A DNA stretch of 64,000 bases from Luteimonas sp. FCS-9 (GTDB lineage Bacteria > Pseudomonadota > Gammaproteobacteria > Xanthomonadales > Xanthomonadaceae): contig NZ_LASZ01000005.1 in NCBI RefSeq assembly GCF_001014645.1, positions 124,001-188,000 of the forward strand, read 5' to 3'. Position numbers and translations under genes: made by a program. The notes beneath the pieces were generated by a model. The model did not search any database, was not told the DNA's origin, and worked only from the letters and a program-made list of their open reading frames with translations. Shown here in pieces: positions 29,287-43,437 of this stretch (positions are counted from its first letter, which is position 1; the number at the start of each line of letters is the position of its first letter).

Positions 29287-31353
29287 ATGCCCCGCAAGCT
29301 GCTCGTCACCACCGCCCTGCCCTACGCCAACGGTCCGCTGCACCTGGGCCACCTGGTCGGGTACATCCAGGCCGACATCTGGGTGCGGGCCAGGCGCATG
29401 GCCGGCGACGTCGCGCACTTCGTCTGTGCCGACGATACCCACGGCACGCCGATCATGCTCGCGGCCGAGAAGGCCGGCACCACGCCCGAGGCCTTCATCG
29501 CCGGCATCCAGGCCGGGCACGAGCGCGACTTCGCCGCGTTCGGCGTGGCGTTCGACCACTACGATTCCACCAACTCGCCGACCAATCGCGAGACCGTCGA
29601 GGCGATCTACGCGCGACTCGAGGCCGGCGGCCACATCGCGCGTCGCGCGGTCGCGCAGCTGTACGACCCGGTGCGCGGGATGTTCCTGCCCGACCGCTAC
29701 GTCAAGGGCACGTGCCCGAAATGCGGCACGCCCGACCAGTACGGCGACAACTGCGAGCACTGCGGCGCGACGTACGCGCCGAGCGACCTGATCGACCCGA
29801 AGTCGGTGGTCAGCGGGGCGACGCCGGAGGTGCGCGAGTCCGAGCACTTCTTCTTCGAACTCGGGCACTTCGAGGCCTTCCTGCGCGACTGGCTGGCCGG
29901 CGACGTCGCGGTGCCCGGCGTCAAGGCCAAGCTCGCGGAATGGCTCGACGGCGAAGGCGGCCTGCGCGCCTGGGACATCTCGCGCGACGCGCCGTACTTC
30001 GGTTTCGAGATCCCCGGCCACCCGGGCAAGTTCTTCTACGTCTGGCTCGATGCGCCGATCGGCTACCTGAGCAGCTTCAAGGCGCTGTGCGCGCGCGATG
30101 GCATCGACTTCGACGCCTGGCTGTCGCCCGACGGCGGCGCCGAACTGCACCACTTCATCGGCAAGGACATCGTGAACTTCCACGGCCTGTTCTGGCCGGC
30201 AATGCTGCACGGCGCGGGCCTGCGCGCGCCGACGCGGCTGCATGTCAATGGCTACCTGACCGTCGACGGCGCGAAGATGTCGAAGTCGCGCGGCACCTTC
30301 GTGATGGCGCGCACCTACCTCGACCAGGGCCTGGATCCCGAGGCGCTGCGCTACTACTTCGCGGCGAAGTCCTCGGGCGGCGTCGACGATCTCGACCTGA
30401 ACCTCGGCGACTTCGTCGCGCGCGTCAATGCCGACCTGGTCGGCAAGTTCGTCAACCTGGCCAGCCGCTGCGCAGGCTTCATCGGCAAGCGCTTCGACGG
30501 TCGGCTGGCCGACGCGCTGCCCGACCCCGCGCAGTACGCGCGCTTCGTCGCCGCGCTTGCGGGTATCCGCGAGGCCTACGCGCGCAACGAGCCGGCCAGC
30601 GCGATCCGCCAGATCATGGCGCTCGCCGACGAGGCCAACCGCTACATCGACGACCGCAAACCATGGGTGATCGCCAAGCAGGACGGCGCCGACGCCGAGT
30701 TGCAGGCCGTCTGCACCCAGGGCCTGAACCTGTTCCGCGTACTCGCCGGCGCGCTGCTGCCGATCCTGCCGCGCACCTCCGCGCAGGCGGCGGCATTCCT
30801 GGCCGCGCCCGTCGCGCACTGGCACGACCTGGACACGCCGCTCACCGACCATGCGATCCAGGCCTACGCCCCGCTGTTCACCCGTATCGACCCCAAACTG
30901 ATCGACGCCATGACCGACGCCTCCAAGGACACACTCGCCGCCGCCCCGCCCGCCGGCCCGAAGACCGAAACGAAGACGCCCGTGCCTGCCACGCCCGCTT
31001 CGCCCGCGACCGCCGATACCGCCTTCATCGGCATCGACGACTTCGCCAGGCTCGACCTGCGCATCGGCAAGGTCCTGGTCTGCGAGGCCGTCGAGGGCTC
31101 GGACAAGCTGCTGCGTTTCGAACTCGACGCCGGCGAACTGGGCAAGCGCCAGATCTTCTCCGGCATCCGCGCCAGCTACGGCGAACCCGAGGCACTGGTG
31201 GGCCGCAATGTGGTGTTCATCGCCAACCTCGCGCCGCGCAAGATGCGCTTCGGCCTGAGCGAGGGCATGATCCTGTCGGCCGGCTTCGACGGTAGCGCAC
31301 TCGCGCTGCTGGCCGCCGACGACGGCGCGCAGCCGGGCATGCCGGTCCGCTGA
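29287..31353 (+). CDS. metG: Methionyl-tRNA synthetase
   Basis: MetG charges tRNA-Met and initiator tRNA. The 688-residue class I enzyme has the HIGH-type motif HLGHLVGYIQ (residues 19-28). A four-cysteine zinc knuckle CPKCGTPDQYGDNCEHCGAT lies near residues 143-162, and the KMSKS motif (GAKMSKSRGTFVM) near 330. Helical anticodon-binding and C-terminal tRNA-binding domains follow, the last starting near DDFARLDLRIGKVLVCEAVE. A Pro/Thr/Lys-rich linker (PKTETKTPVPATPASPATAD) joins them. The ATG at 29287 gives MPRKLLVTTALPYANGPLHL; earlier start codons in frame lie in the upstream palindrome and are unlikely. Confidence 0.98.
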   Translation: MPRKLLVTTALPYANGPLHLGHLVGYIQADIWVRARRMAGDVAHFVCADDTHGTPIMLAAEKAGTTPEAFIAGIQAGHERDFAAFGVAFDHYDSTNSPTNRETVEAIYARLEAGGHIARRAVAQLYDPVRGMFLPDRYVKGTCPKCGTPDQYGDNCEHCGATYAPSDLIDPKSVVSGATPEVRESEHFFFELGHFEAFLRDWLAGDVAVPGVKAKLAEWLDGEGGLRAWDISRDAPYFGFEIPGHPGKFFYVWLDAPIGYLSSFKALCARDGIDFDAWLSPDGGAELHHFIGKDIVNFHGLFWPAMLHGAGLRAPTRLHVNGYLTVDGAKMSKSRGTFVMARTYLDQGLDPEALRYYFAAKSSGGVDDLDLNLGDFVARVNADLVGKFVNLASRCAGFIGKRFDGRLADALPDPAQYARFVAALAGIREAYARNEPASAIRQIMALADEANRYIDDRKPWVIAKQDGADAELQAVCTQGLNLFRVLAGALLPILPRTSAQAAAFLAAPVAHWHDLDTPLTDHAIQAYAPLFTRIDPKLIDAMTDASKDTLAAAPPAGPKTETKTPVPATPASPATADTAFIGIDDFARLDLRIGKVLVCEAVEGSDKLLRFELDAGELGKRQIFSGIRASYGEPEALVGRNVVFIANLAPRKMRFGLSEGMILSAGFDGSALALLAADDGAQPGMPVR

Positions 31354-31393
31354 TCGCGCGCCCGCGCTACCTGCTGGTCGACCAGACTCTCCT

Positions 31394-31501
31394 GTAGGAG
31401 CGCGCCCGCGCGCGATGCGATACCGAGGATCATCGCGCGCGAGCGCGCTCCTACGGCGGAAGTCATGCCGGTGAAGCCCTCGCGCGCAAGCGCGCTCCTA
31501 C
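31394..31501. repeat. REP-like palindromic element with an extra arm between convergent metG and ubiB
   Basis: GTAGGAGCGCGCCCGCGCGCG (31394 onward), then the inverse arm ending GCGCGAGCGCGCTCCTAC at 31454, then a further arm ending GCGCGCAAGCGCGCTCCTAC at 31501. It is the only locus with three arms. It fills most of the 193-bp gap between metG and ubiB. The remaining sequence has no gene. Confidence 0.83.
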
Positions 31502-31546
31502 GGATGCAGGATCGCGCCTGCGGGTACGGAGTGCATCGAGCGGCCG

Positions 31547-33226
31547 TTACTTGCGGCCGCTGCGCCAGATCGACAGCAGGATCCACACGCCGCTCAGGCC
31601 CGCACCGACGAAGCCGAGCACGCCCAGCGCCATCAACCAGCGGTGCGTCGCACCGCCGCTGACGCTGTTCATGACGATCGACGAGCCGATGATCAGCGCG
31701 GCGGTGACGACGCCCACCGTGAGCCGGTTCGCGGCGGCGTTGACCTGGTCTCCGAACGACTTGAGCGAGGTCACCTCGATCTGCGCGCGCAGGCGGCCGC
31801 GGCGTGCGGTCTGCAGCAACCGGCGCAGGTCGCGCGGCAGGTCGGCCAGCAGGTCGATCGCGCTCGACAGCGTGCGCTGCCCGCGACGCGCCAGCGCACG
31901 CGGCGAGTAGCGCTGCAGCATCACCCGCCCCAGCCACGGCTGGGCGGTGCTGGTCATGTCGAACCCCGGATCGAGCTGACGGCCCAGCCCCTCCAGCGTC
32001 AGGAACGCCTTGATCAGCAGCGCGAGGTCCGGCGGCAGCATCAGGCCGTGCCGGCGCAGCAGGCCGGTGATGTCGGCGAGCATCGCGCCCATCCGCAGGT
32101 CGCGCAGCGGCAGGCCGCGATACTGGTCGACGAAGCCGTCGATCTCGCCCTGCAGCCGGCCCTCGTCGACCTCGACATCGCTCGTCGTCCAGTCCAGCAG
32201 CACGTCGCACACGCTCTGCGGCTGTTGCGAGACCAAGCCGTGCAGCAACCGCGCGACCTGGTAGCGCAGCTCCGGCGGGACGCGGCCGACCATGCCGAAA
32301 TCGATCAGCGCGATACGGCCATCGGGCAGGAAGAACAGGTTGCCCGGGTGCGGGTCGGCGTGGAACAGGCCGTCCTCGAACACCATCTTCATGACGATCG
32401 CGCTGCCCGCGAGCGCGAGCGCGTGGCGGTCGAGGCCCGCGGCCTCGATGCCGGCCAGGTCGCCGCCGGGAATGCCGACCACCCGGTCCTGCACGTTGAG
32501 CCGCTCGCAGGTCCATTGCCAGTGCACCCGCGGCACGAGCACGGCGGGATCGTCGGCGAAGTTCGCCGCGATGCGCTCGGCGTTGCGGCACTCGGCCGCG
32601 AAGTCGAGCTCGCGCCGCAGCGAGGCATCGAACTGGCGCACGACCTCCACGGGCCGGTAGCGGCGCAGGTCGGGCGCCTGCGATTCGACGATCTCGGCCA
32701 GCCGCGCGAGCAGCCGCAGGTCGGCCTCGACGATCTCGCGGATCCCGGGCCGCCGCACCTTCAGCACGACCGGCGTGCCGTCGTGCAGCCAGGCCAGGTG
32801 CGCCTGCGCGAGCGAAGCGGCGGCGATCGGCTCGGCCTCGAAACGCGCGAACGCGGTGTCCGGCGCCTCGCCCAGGTCCTCGACCAGTTGCGCCCGGATC
32901 GCTTCGTACGGAACCGGCGGCACACGGCTCTGCAGCCGCCCCAGTTCCTCGATCCAGTCCGGCGGTAGCAGGTCGACGCGCGTGGCCAGGATCTGCCCGA
33001 GCTTGACGAAGGTCGGCCCCAGGTCCTGCAGCGCGTGGCGTACGCGCTCGGGCTGGGTCATGCGCGCGGTGTCGGCGGCGTGCAGGTGCAGCAGCCGGCC
33101 GGCGCGTTCCAACGCCCCGGCCATGCCGATGCGCTGCACGACGTCGCCGAAGCCGTAGCGCACCAGGACCGAGGCGATCTCCTGGATCCGGCCGAGGTCA
33201 CGGACAGTGGCCAGCGTCTCCCACAT
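31547..33226 (-). CDS. ubiB: UbiB/ABC1-family kinase-like protein for ubiquinone synthesis
   Basis: UbiB-family proteins are atypical kinase-fold ATPases that support coenzyme Q assembly at the inner membrane. The 559-residue protein contains the KxGQ-type FVKLGQILATRVDLLP (near residues 77-92). Alanine-rich nucleotide loop IAAASLAQAH follows, then the kinase lysine in PVVLKVRRPGI. The catalytic blocks are GLFHADPHPGNLFFLPDGRI (with DPHPGN) and ALIDFGMVGRVP (DFG). Two C-terminal membrane helices (LTVGVVTAALIIGSSIVM and LMALGVLGFVGAGLSGVWIL) complete the family pattern. The ATG at 33224-33226 shares its A with the pncC stop (TGATG). No other ubi genes are adjacent, so the ubiquinone role rests on family. 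Confidence 0.9.
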   Translation of the reverse strand: MWETLATVRDLGRIQEIASVLVRYGFGDVVQRIGMAGALERAGRLLHLHAADTARMTQPERVRHALQDLGPTFVKLGQILATRVDLLPPDWIEELGRLQSRVPPVPYEAIRAQLVEDLGEAPDTAFARFEAEPIAAASLAQAHLAWLHDGTPVVLKVRRPGIREIVEADLRLLARLAEIVESQAPDLRRYRPVEVVRQFDASLRRELDFAAECRNAERIAANFADDPAVLVPRVHWQWTCERLNVQDRVVGIPGGDLAGIEAAGLDRHALALAGSAIVMKMVFEDGLFHADPHPGNLFFLPDGRIALIDFGMVGRVPPELRYQVARLLHGLVSQQPQSVCDVLLDWTTSDVEVDEGRLQGEIDGFVDQYRGLPLRDLRMGAMLADITGLLRRHGLMLPPDLALLIKAFLTLEGLGRQLDPGFDMTSTAQPWLGRVMLQRYSPRALARRGQRTLSSAIDLLADLPRDLRRLLQTARRGRLRAQIEVTSLKSFGDQVNAAANRLTVGVVTAALIIGSSIVMNSVSGGATHRWLMALGVLGFVGAGLSGVWILLSIWRSGRK

Positions 33227-33732
33227 CAGGCCGCGTTCAGCATGGTCTCGAGCCCGCGCAGCGCGGCTGAGACCGTCTGCCGCCGCACCGCCTCGCGATC
33301 GCCATCGAAGTGATGGACCTGCGCACGTGCATAGCCGCCGCGGCGTTTCCATGCGATCCACACCGTCCCGACCGGCTTGTCGTCGCTGCCACCGCCGGGG
33401 CCGGCGATGCCGGTCACCGCGACCGCGACGCTGGCACCGGAATTGACCAGTGCGCCGGAGACCATCTCGATCGCGGTCTCCCGGCTGACGGCGCCATGGG
33501 TTTCCAGCGTCTTCAGGCTGACGCCCAGCAGCGCCTGCTTGGCTTCGTAGCTGTAGGCCGCCAGCCCGCAGTCGAACCAGTCCGAGCAGCCGGCGATGTC
33601 GGTCATCGCCTTGGCGATCCAGCCGCCGGTACAGCTTTCGGCGGTGACCAGGCGATGGTGGCGGTCGTGCAGCAAGCCACCCAGCCGGGCGGCCATCGCC
33701 TGCAGTGTCGCGTCGTCGGGAATCTCGCTCAT
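33226..33732 (-). CDS. pncC: Nicotinamide-nucleotide amidase (CinA C-terminal domain)
   Basis: PncC deamidates nicotinamide mononucleotide to nicotinic acid mononucleotide in NAD recycling. The 168-residue protein is a stand-alone CinA C-terminal domain. It has the active-site TAESCTGGWIAKAMTDIAGC, AVSRETAIEMVSGALVNSGA and AVAVTGIAGPGGGSDDKPVG followed by TVWIAW. These are the family's conserved blocks, including the SCTGG with the catalytic serine. No N-terminal competence-type domain is present. The ATG is at 33730-33732. It is followed at once by ubiB with a 1-nt overlap, so the two are coupled. Confidence 0.95.
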   Translation of the reverse strand: MSEIPDDATLQAMAARLGGLLHDRHHRLVTAESCTGGWIAKAMTDIAGCSDWFDCGLAAYSYEAKQALLGVSLKTLETHGAVSRETAIEMVSGALVNSGASVAVAVTGIAGPGGGSDDKPVGTVWIAWKRRGGYARAQVHHFDGDREAVRRQTVSAALRGLETMLNAA

Positions 33733-33915
33733 CGTCGGCCCTGCCTGCGGAGGTGCCTGTTTTACCGCATCCGTGCGCGCACGTCGCGCGCGACGCGGGT
33801 TTGACCGGCCGCCGCCATCGCGCGATCATGCCGCGCCGCCAGCATCAGGGCCGTTCCAGGTTTCCTCGCCAGCACATGGGCGCTTCGCCCGTCTACCCGC
33901 TGACAGGAACCTCGC

Positions 33916-36510
33916 ATGCACCGCCTCGCCCTGGCCGTCTCGATCGGCCTTCTCGCCATGTCCGCGCACGCCGCCGGACAGTCCAACGACGCCCTCCCCG
34001 CTTCGCCCGATCGTCCCGACGCCGCGCCGGCCCAGACCGGCGACGACGTCCTCCCGGCCACGTCCCTGCGCTTCGGCCCGCTGCGCGTGCCCGGCCAGCG
34101 TGTGTTCCGTTACCAAGAGGGGATGAGGCTGGACGAGGACTACATTCGGAACACGAACACCGCCGATGGCGACCTGGCAACGCTGCTGCGGATCAATCCT
34201 GCCGTGCAGTTCGCCGATACCGCGCGCACTTCGCGAAATGGCGGTGAGATCCGCCCTGCCGACATCAGTGTCAACGGCGCGCCCTACTACCAGAATCTGT
34301 TTCTCGTCGACGGTGCCGGCTTCAACAACGACATCGATCCCGCGAGCAGTATCTACTCGGCAAGCAGCGTAGTGGTGAACAGCTTTTTCGACGTTCCCAG
34401 CACGGGACAGGGCATTGCGCTCGACACCGAACTGCTCGAGGAACTGTCCGTCTACGACAGCAACGTACCAGCCAACTTCGGCGGGTTCACCGGCGGCGTT
34501 GTAGACGCGCGCACACGCCGCGCGCGCGATGCGTTCTCGGGCAAGGCCTGGGTCCGCATGGCCCGCTCCGCCTGGGACGAAATCCTGGTCGCCGAGGGAA
34601 ATGAAGCCGCATTCGCCGAATCCACGACCTACATCCGGCAGCCGAACTACGCCAAGGAGAAGTTCGGCCTACGACTTGAGGGCCGTACGGAGAACGGACT
34701 GGGCATCATCGGAACGATCACTCAGACCCGATCGACGATTCCGCTGAAGGCCTACAACACAACCGATAGCACGACGGATCTGAACGTCAAGGACCAAACG
34801 CGCAAGAACACCTCAGTATCGCTCAATGTGGACTGGGCCAACGACGATGGGGTTTTCCTGGGCGCCTCGTTGCAGCACGCCCCCTCGGATGATCGCTACT
34901 TTATCGTCAACCAGAAGGACTCCTGGATGGACCTAAAGTCGGGCGGCCCGGTGATGTCGTTCCGTGCCGACTTCGAACGTGGCGCCTGGCACTTCGGCAA
35001 CACATTGAGCTACAGCGACGTCGAAAGTTCTCGTGCAACCCCCGTGAACTACTGGAAATCCTGGGCCCGCTCGGAGGACATGAACTGGAATTCGGCCAAT
35101 AGCAACAACGAAGGCAGCGGCGGCAACATTAATCAGCACGACCGGAAGATCGCCTACAGCTTCAAGGCAACGCGCGACAGCTTCATGCTCGGTACCACCG
35201 AGCACACGCTCAGTGGCGGGTTCGGATACCAGAGGCGCAAGGCGTTCTACGAGCGTCCAAACAAGCATAGCTACTACAACACGCCCACGGCTACGACCAG
35301 TTGCACGTTGTCCGACGGCACGATCGACACCGACACCTGTTCGACGTCTCCCGTGATCGGCACGCGCGCACAGGTCGTCAACGGCCAGGGCCAGTACCTT
35401 AAACGTGCGATCATCTACAGCGCCGGTAGCGTTGAGGTCGAAGGCGACGAGTGGAACGTCTGGGTCCAGGACGACATCCGGATCGGCAACTGGAGCATCC
35501 GCCCCGGCCTACGATTCGATGACGACAGCATCTGGAGCCACCCGTCCGTCGCACCGAGACTGTCCGCATCGTGGGATGTCCGGGGTGATGGCAGGACGGT
35601 ACTGACCGGCGGCGCGAATCGCTATTACGGCAGAAACTTCTTCACGTATCTAATGCGCGAAGCACGTCGCAAGCTCGCCACGGAAAAGACCCGGACCAGC
35701 GCGTCCCAGTTGTGGGATGACGTTGCCGGAACTGTCCAGACCACCGACAATCGAATTTCCGATCTGGACATCCCCTACACCGACGAGTGGACGATCGGTA
35801 TTCGCCAACAGTTCTCCGGCTTCGACCTCAATCTCAAGTATGTGGATCGAGACAGCCGCAAGCAGGTGCTGCGCCAGAGCGTGCGCAGCAATGATCCGAC
35901 GGGCTACTACGACACCAACGTCTACGAGTACAACAACAACGGACGCAGTGCCAGCGGCATCTATTCGCTGACGGTCACGCCAACCGCACGCCTTAACGCT
36001 TTCGGTTCGAGTACGGGTTTCACGCTTGCGCTCGACCATAGCGATGTCCGCCGGAACTACAACGACTACGACACGACCTGGAACGAGGACACATTCGACG
36101 AACTGATCGTCTACAAGGGTGACGTGATCTCCAAGTACGACATCCCGGCGACGAACTTCAATCGCCCCTGGACCGCGCGCCTGTCCACGCAGACCCGTTT
36201 CGAGGCACTTGGCCTGTCTTGGAGCAACTTCCTGCGCTATCGGGCGGGATATCGCGACATCGGAGTCGTCGGCGAGACCGAGGTCGAGGGTGCCTATCTC
36301 GATGTCTACGACGATGTCGATTACCCGCGCAGCTGGACCTGGGATTCCACGATCGAATATGACCTGCCGATCCCTCACATCGATGCGTATGTCAGAGTGG
36401 AGGCGACCAATGTCCTCAACCGCATGAATCGGATTGTCGGCACTACGGCCACCGGCACCTACTATGAACCAGGCCGCAGCTACTGGCTCGAGGTCGGGTA
36501 CCGGTTCTGA
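33916..36510 (+). CDS. TonB-dependent outer membrane receptor 3
   Basis: An 864-residue receptor with a short signal peptide (MHRLALAVSIGLLAMSAHAA). The plug is recognisable from EGMRLDEDYIRNTNTADGDL and INPAVQFADTARTSRNGGEI, through DISVNGAPYYQNLFLVDGAG to FGGFTGGVVDARTR. The barrel ends EPGRSYWLEVGYRF. The plug lacks the LLNGRR/GADAIAGVVN signatures of receptors 1 and 2, so it is a different subfamily. The central part has more A/T-ending codons than neighbouring genes. It is followed within 72 bp by a di-haem peroxidase gene, a pairing also known from copper/methanobactin uptake loci (TonB receptor plus MbnH). The ligand is not known. It is divergent from pncC with 183 bp between. Confidence 0.9.
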   Translation: MHRLALAVSIGLLAMSAHAAGQSNDALPASPDRPDAAPAQTGDDVLPATSLRFGPLRVPGQRVFRYQEGMRLDEDYIRNTNTADGDLATLLRINPAVQFADTARTSRNGGEIRPADISVNGAPYYQNLFLVDGAGFNNDIDPASSIYSASSVVVNSFFDVPSTGQGIALDTELLEELSVYDSNVPANFGGFTGGVVDARTRRARDAFSGKAWVRMARSAWDEILVAEGNEAAFAESTTYIRQPNYAKEKFGLRLEGRTENGLGIIGTITQTRSTIPLKAYNTTDSTTDLNVKDQTRKNTSVSLNVDWANDDGVFLGASLQHAPSDDRYFIVNQKDSWMDLKSGGPVMSFRADFERGAWHFGNTLSYSDVESSRATPVNYWKSWARSEDMNWNSANSNNEGSGGNINQHDRKIAYSFKATRDSFMLGTTEHTLSGGFGYQRRKAFYERPNKHSYYNTPTATTSCTLSDGTIDTDTCSTSPVIGTRAQVVNGQGQYLKRAIIYSAGSVEVEGDEWNVWVQDDIRIGNWSIRPGLRFDDDSIWSHPSVAPRLSASWDVRGDGRTVLTGGANRYYGRNFFTYLMREARRKLATEKTRTSASQLWDDVAGTVQTTDNRISDLDIPYTDEWTIGIRQQFSGFDLNLKYVDRDSRKQVLRQSVRSNDPTGYYDTNVYEYNNNGRSASGIYSLTVTPTARLNAFGSSTGFTLALDHSDVRRNYNDYDTTWNEDTFDELIVYKGDVISKYDIPATNFNRPWTARLSTQTRFEALGLSWSNFLRYRAGYRDIGVVGETEVEGAYLDVYDDVDYPRSWTWDSTIEYDLPIPHIDAYVRVEATNVLNRMNRIVGTTATGTYYEPGRSYWLEVGYRF

Positions 36511-36581
36511 GCGCGAAGACGCACGCACCAGCACGCCCGCGCCGTCGGACGACCGCGCAGGCGTCCTGCTGCGCGCTTGTC

Positions 36582-37694
36582 GTGTTGCTCGGTGCGTGGG
36601 CGCCGGTGGCGGCAGCCGAGGCCGCGCAGCCGCCTGGAGGAGACGCCTGCGCCGACCGCCAGCGCATCGACGGTCCCCTTGTCGACTTCGCCTGCCTGCG
36701 CCGCGCCTACGCGCAACCCAGCGAACGCTGGCCGGCGCCGCACGTCGATCCGGGCGTGGCTTGGCAGGAGCTGGCACCGCTGCCGCGCACGCCCCCGACG
36801 CCGACCGACAATCCGTCCACGCCCGAGCGCATCGCGCTGGGACGACGCCTGTTCGAGGATCCGCGGCTGTCGCGCTCGGGCCAGATCGCCTGCGCGAACT
36901 GCCACGATCCGCAGCTGGGCTGGGCCGACGGACGCAGCGTCTCGTTCGGACACGACCGCCAGACCGGGCGCCGCAATGCGATCTCGGTGGCGACCAGCGC
37001 GTGGATGCGCACGCTGTTCTGGGACGGGCGCGCAGCGTCGCTCGAAGACCAGGCATTGCACCCGCTGGTCGACGGGCGCGAGATGGCGAACCGCTCGCTG
37101 GCACGTGCGGTCCGGCGCGTGCGGCGCGATCCGGCGTATCGCGCCGCGTTCGCGACCGCCTACGGCAGCGACCGCATCGACGCCCAGCTGATCGCCCGCT
37201 CCCTGGCGACATTCCAGCGCAGCCTCGCGCCACGCACCGGGCGGCTCGACCGGTTCCTCGCCGGCCACGCGGACCAGCTCGACGACCGCCAACTCTGGGG
37301 CCTGCACCTGTTCCGTACGAAGGCGCGCTGCATGAACTGCCACAGCGGCGCCGAGATGACCGACCACGGCTTCCACAACCTCGGCCTGCATTTCCACGGA
37401 CGTCGGCGTCACGACCTGGGCCGCTACGAGGTCACCGGCGATCCGGCCGACGCCGGGAAGTTCCGCACCCCGTCGCTGCGCGGCGTCGCCCGCACCGCGC
37501 CCTACATGCACAACGGACTGTTCCCGCATCTGCTCGGCGTGGTGCGCGCCTACGACGCCGGCATGCCCGCGCCGCGCCCGACGCCCGCGCAGCGCGACGA
37601 CCCGACGTTCCCGCGTCCCGATCCGTTGCTAAGGCCGCTCGACCTGCAGCGCGAGGAGATCGAGGCGATCGTCGATTTCCTCGAACAGGTCTAG
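36582..37694 (+). CDS. Di-haem cytochrome c peroxidase/MauG-family protein
   Basis: About 370 residues with two CxxCH haem sites: IACANCHDPQLGWADGR (C104, C107, H108) and RCMNCHSGAEMTDHGFHNLG (C250, C253, H254). The LFWDGRAASLEDQALHPL block and TPSLRGVARTAPYMHNGLFP are typical of the CcpA/MauG family. These are periplasmic enzymes that reduce peroxide or oxidise protein side chains. The order TonB receptor then di-haem enzyme recalls MbnT-MbnH, but no MbnP partner is visible. The GTG at 36582 leaves only a weak signal peptide (LLGAWAPVAAAEA). The frame is open back to the receptor stop and encodes a basic-hydrophobic leader (PRRRTTAQASCCALVVLLGA), but the only initiator-like codon there is CTG at 36507. 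Confidence 0.87.
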   Translation: MLLGAWAPVAAAEAAQPPGGDACADRQRIDGPLVDFACLRRAYAQPSERWPAPHVDPGVAWQELAPLPRTPPTPTDNPSTPERIALGRRLFEDPRLSRSGQIACANCHDPQLGWADGRSVSFGHDRQTGRRNAISVATSAWMRTLFWDGRAASLEDQALHPLVDGREMANRSLARAVRRVRRDPAYRAAFATAYGSDRIDAQLIARSLATFQRSLAPRTGRLDRFLAGHADQLDDRQLWGLHLFRTKARCMNCHSGAEMTDHGFHNLGLHFHGRRRHDLGRYEVTGDPADAGKFRTPSLRGVARTAPYMHNGLFPHLLGVVRAYDAGMPAPRPTPAQRDDPTFPRPDPLLRPLDLQREEIEAIVDFLEQV

Positions 37695-37759
37695 CCGCCG
37701 GCGGCGGGAGCCGGGGCGTTTGAGGCAAAATGGCCGGCCGGCCGGTTCCCCGAGACGCG

Positions 37760-40357
<2,598 letters not shown>

Positions 40358-40451
40358 CCAGCGCCCCGCAGCGCGCGCCAACAACCCGCGCGCGCCGCCC
40401 CCTCCCCCCCGTCCATACCGCGTCCCGGTCCGCCCTCGCATCCGCCACGCT

Positions 40452-40551
40452 GCTCGCCCATCCGCGCGCGCATCCGAGTCCAGCGCCTGCCTGGTACCGT
40501 GACCACAAAGCGGATATCGGGCCGCGACTGGGTGCGGTACCCGGCAGGCGC
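40452..40551 (+). repeat. 100-bp structured dispersed repeat, copy 1
   Basis: A 31-base leader (GCTCGCCCATCC... to CCGAGTCCA) followed by a 69-base core bounded by 17-base inverted ends, GCGCCTGCCTGGTACCG (40483-40499) and CGGTACCCGGCAGGCGC (40535-40551), matching at 16 of 17 positions. The inner part holds GTGACCACAAAGCGGATATC. Copy 2 has the same length and differs at four core positions. Confidence 0.85.
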
Positions 40552-40660
40552 ACACGCGGTCCCCAGCAGACGCGACTGCCACGCCCCTGAGCACTCTCAA
40601 GCACGAGATTCCTCGGGCTCATGCCGTGCAGTCGGAGATTCAACACCACCGCTGCATGCC

Positions 40661-40760
40661 GCTCGCCGATCCGCCGTCGCATCCGCCTCCAGCGCCTGCC
40701 GGGTGCCGTGACCACCAAGCGGATATCGGGCCGCGACTGGGCGCGGTACCCGGCAGGCGC
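40661..40760 (+). repeat. 100-bp structured dispersed repeat, copy 2
   Basis: Same 31 + 69 base layout as copy 1, in the same orientation, 209 bp further on. The core runs from 40692 to 40760, with ends GCGCCTGCCGGGTGCCG and CGGTACCCGGCAGGCGC. It differs from copy 3 at a single core base. Conserved sequence upstream of the hairpin shows that the repeated unit is larger than the palindrome alone. Confidence 0.85.
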
Positions 40761-40854
40761 ACACGCTGACCACGCTCTCCCAGCAGGCGTATACCGTCTC
40801 CTACGCGCCTCGATCGCAACAGGCCCGATGCGCGTCACCGGGAACACCTGTTCG

Positions 40855-40891
40855 ATAGCAGGAACCTATCGGATTCAGGAAAACAATCGAT
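40855..40891 (+). promoter_or_regulatory. Candidate OxyR operator for katG
   Basis: The sequence reads ATAG-N7-CTAT-N7-AGGA-N7-CGAT. The first palindrome (40855-40869) is a perfect match to the OxyR half-operator ATAG-N7-CTAT. The second keeps the 7-bp spacing with a weaker match. A -10-like TAATCT follows at 40915-40920, so the site would abut the -35 region, as at known OxyR-activated promoters. The target would be katG, whose ATG is about 260 bp downstream. Confidence 0.6.
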
Positions 40892-41027
40892 TTCAACTTC
40901 CTGATCGACGCACCTAATCTGCAGGCTCACTCGCAGACATCGGTCGCCCGCCATGCGCCAGCTCTCCGTGTCCCTCCTTCGCCCCGATCTCGCCGCGTCG
41001 CCTGCGCACCGCCGGCGCACCGGCTGA

Positions 41028-43406
<2,379 letters not shown>

Positions 43407-43437
43407 CCGCCTTCGCCGCCGGCATGCCCGCGGCCTG

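Noticed and set aside
40490..40760. Possible small peptide (TTKRISGRDWxRYPAGAH) encoded by each copy of the 100-bp repeat
   Set aside because: The same string appears in all three copies only because the DNA is repeated. There is no ribosome-binding site and the frames end at different points.
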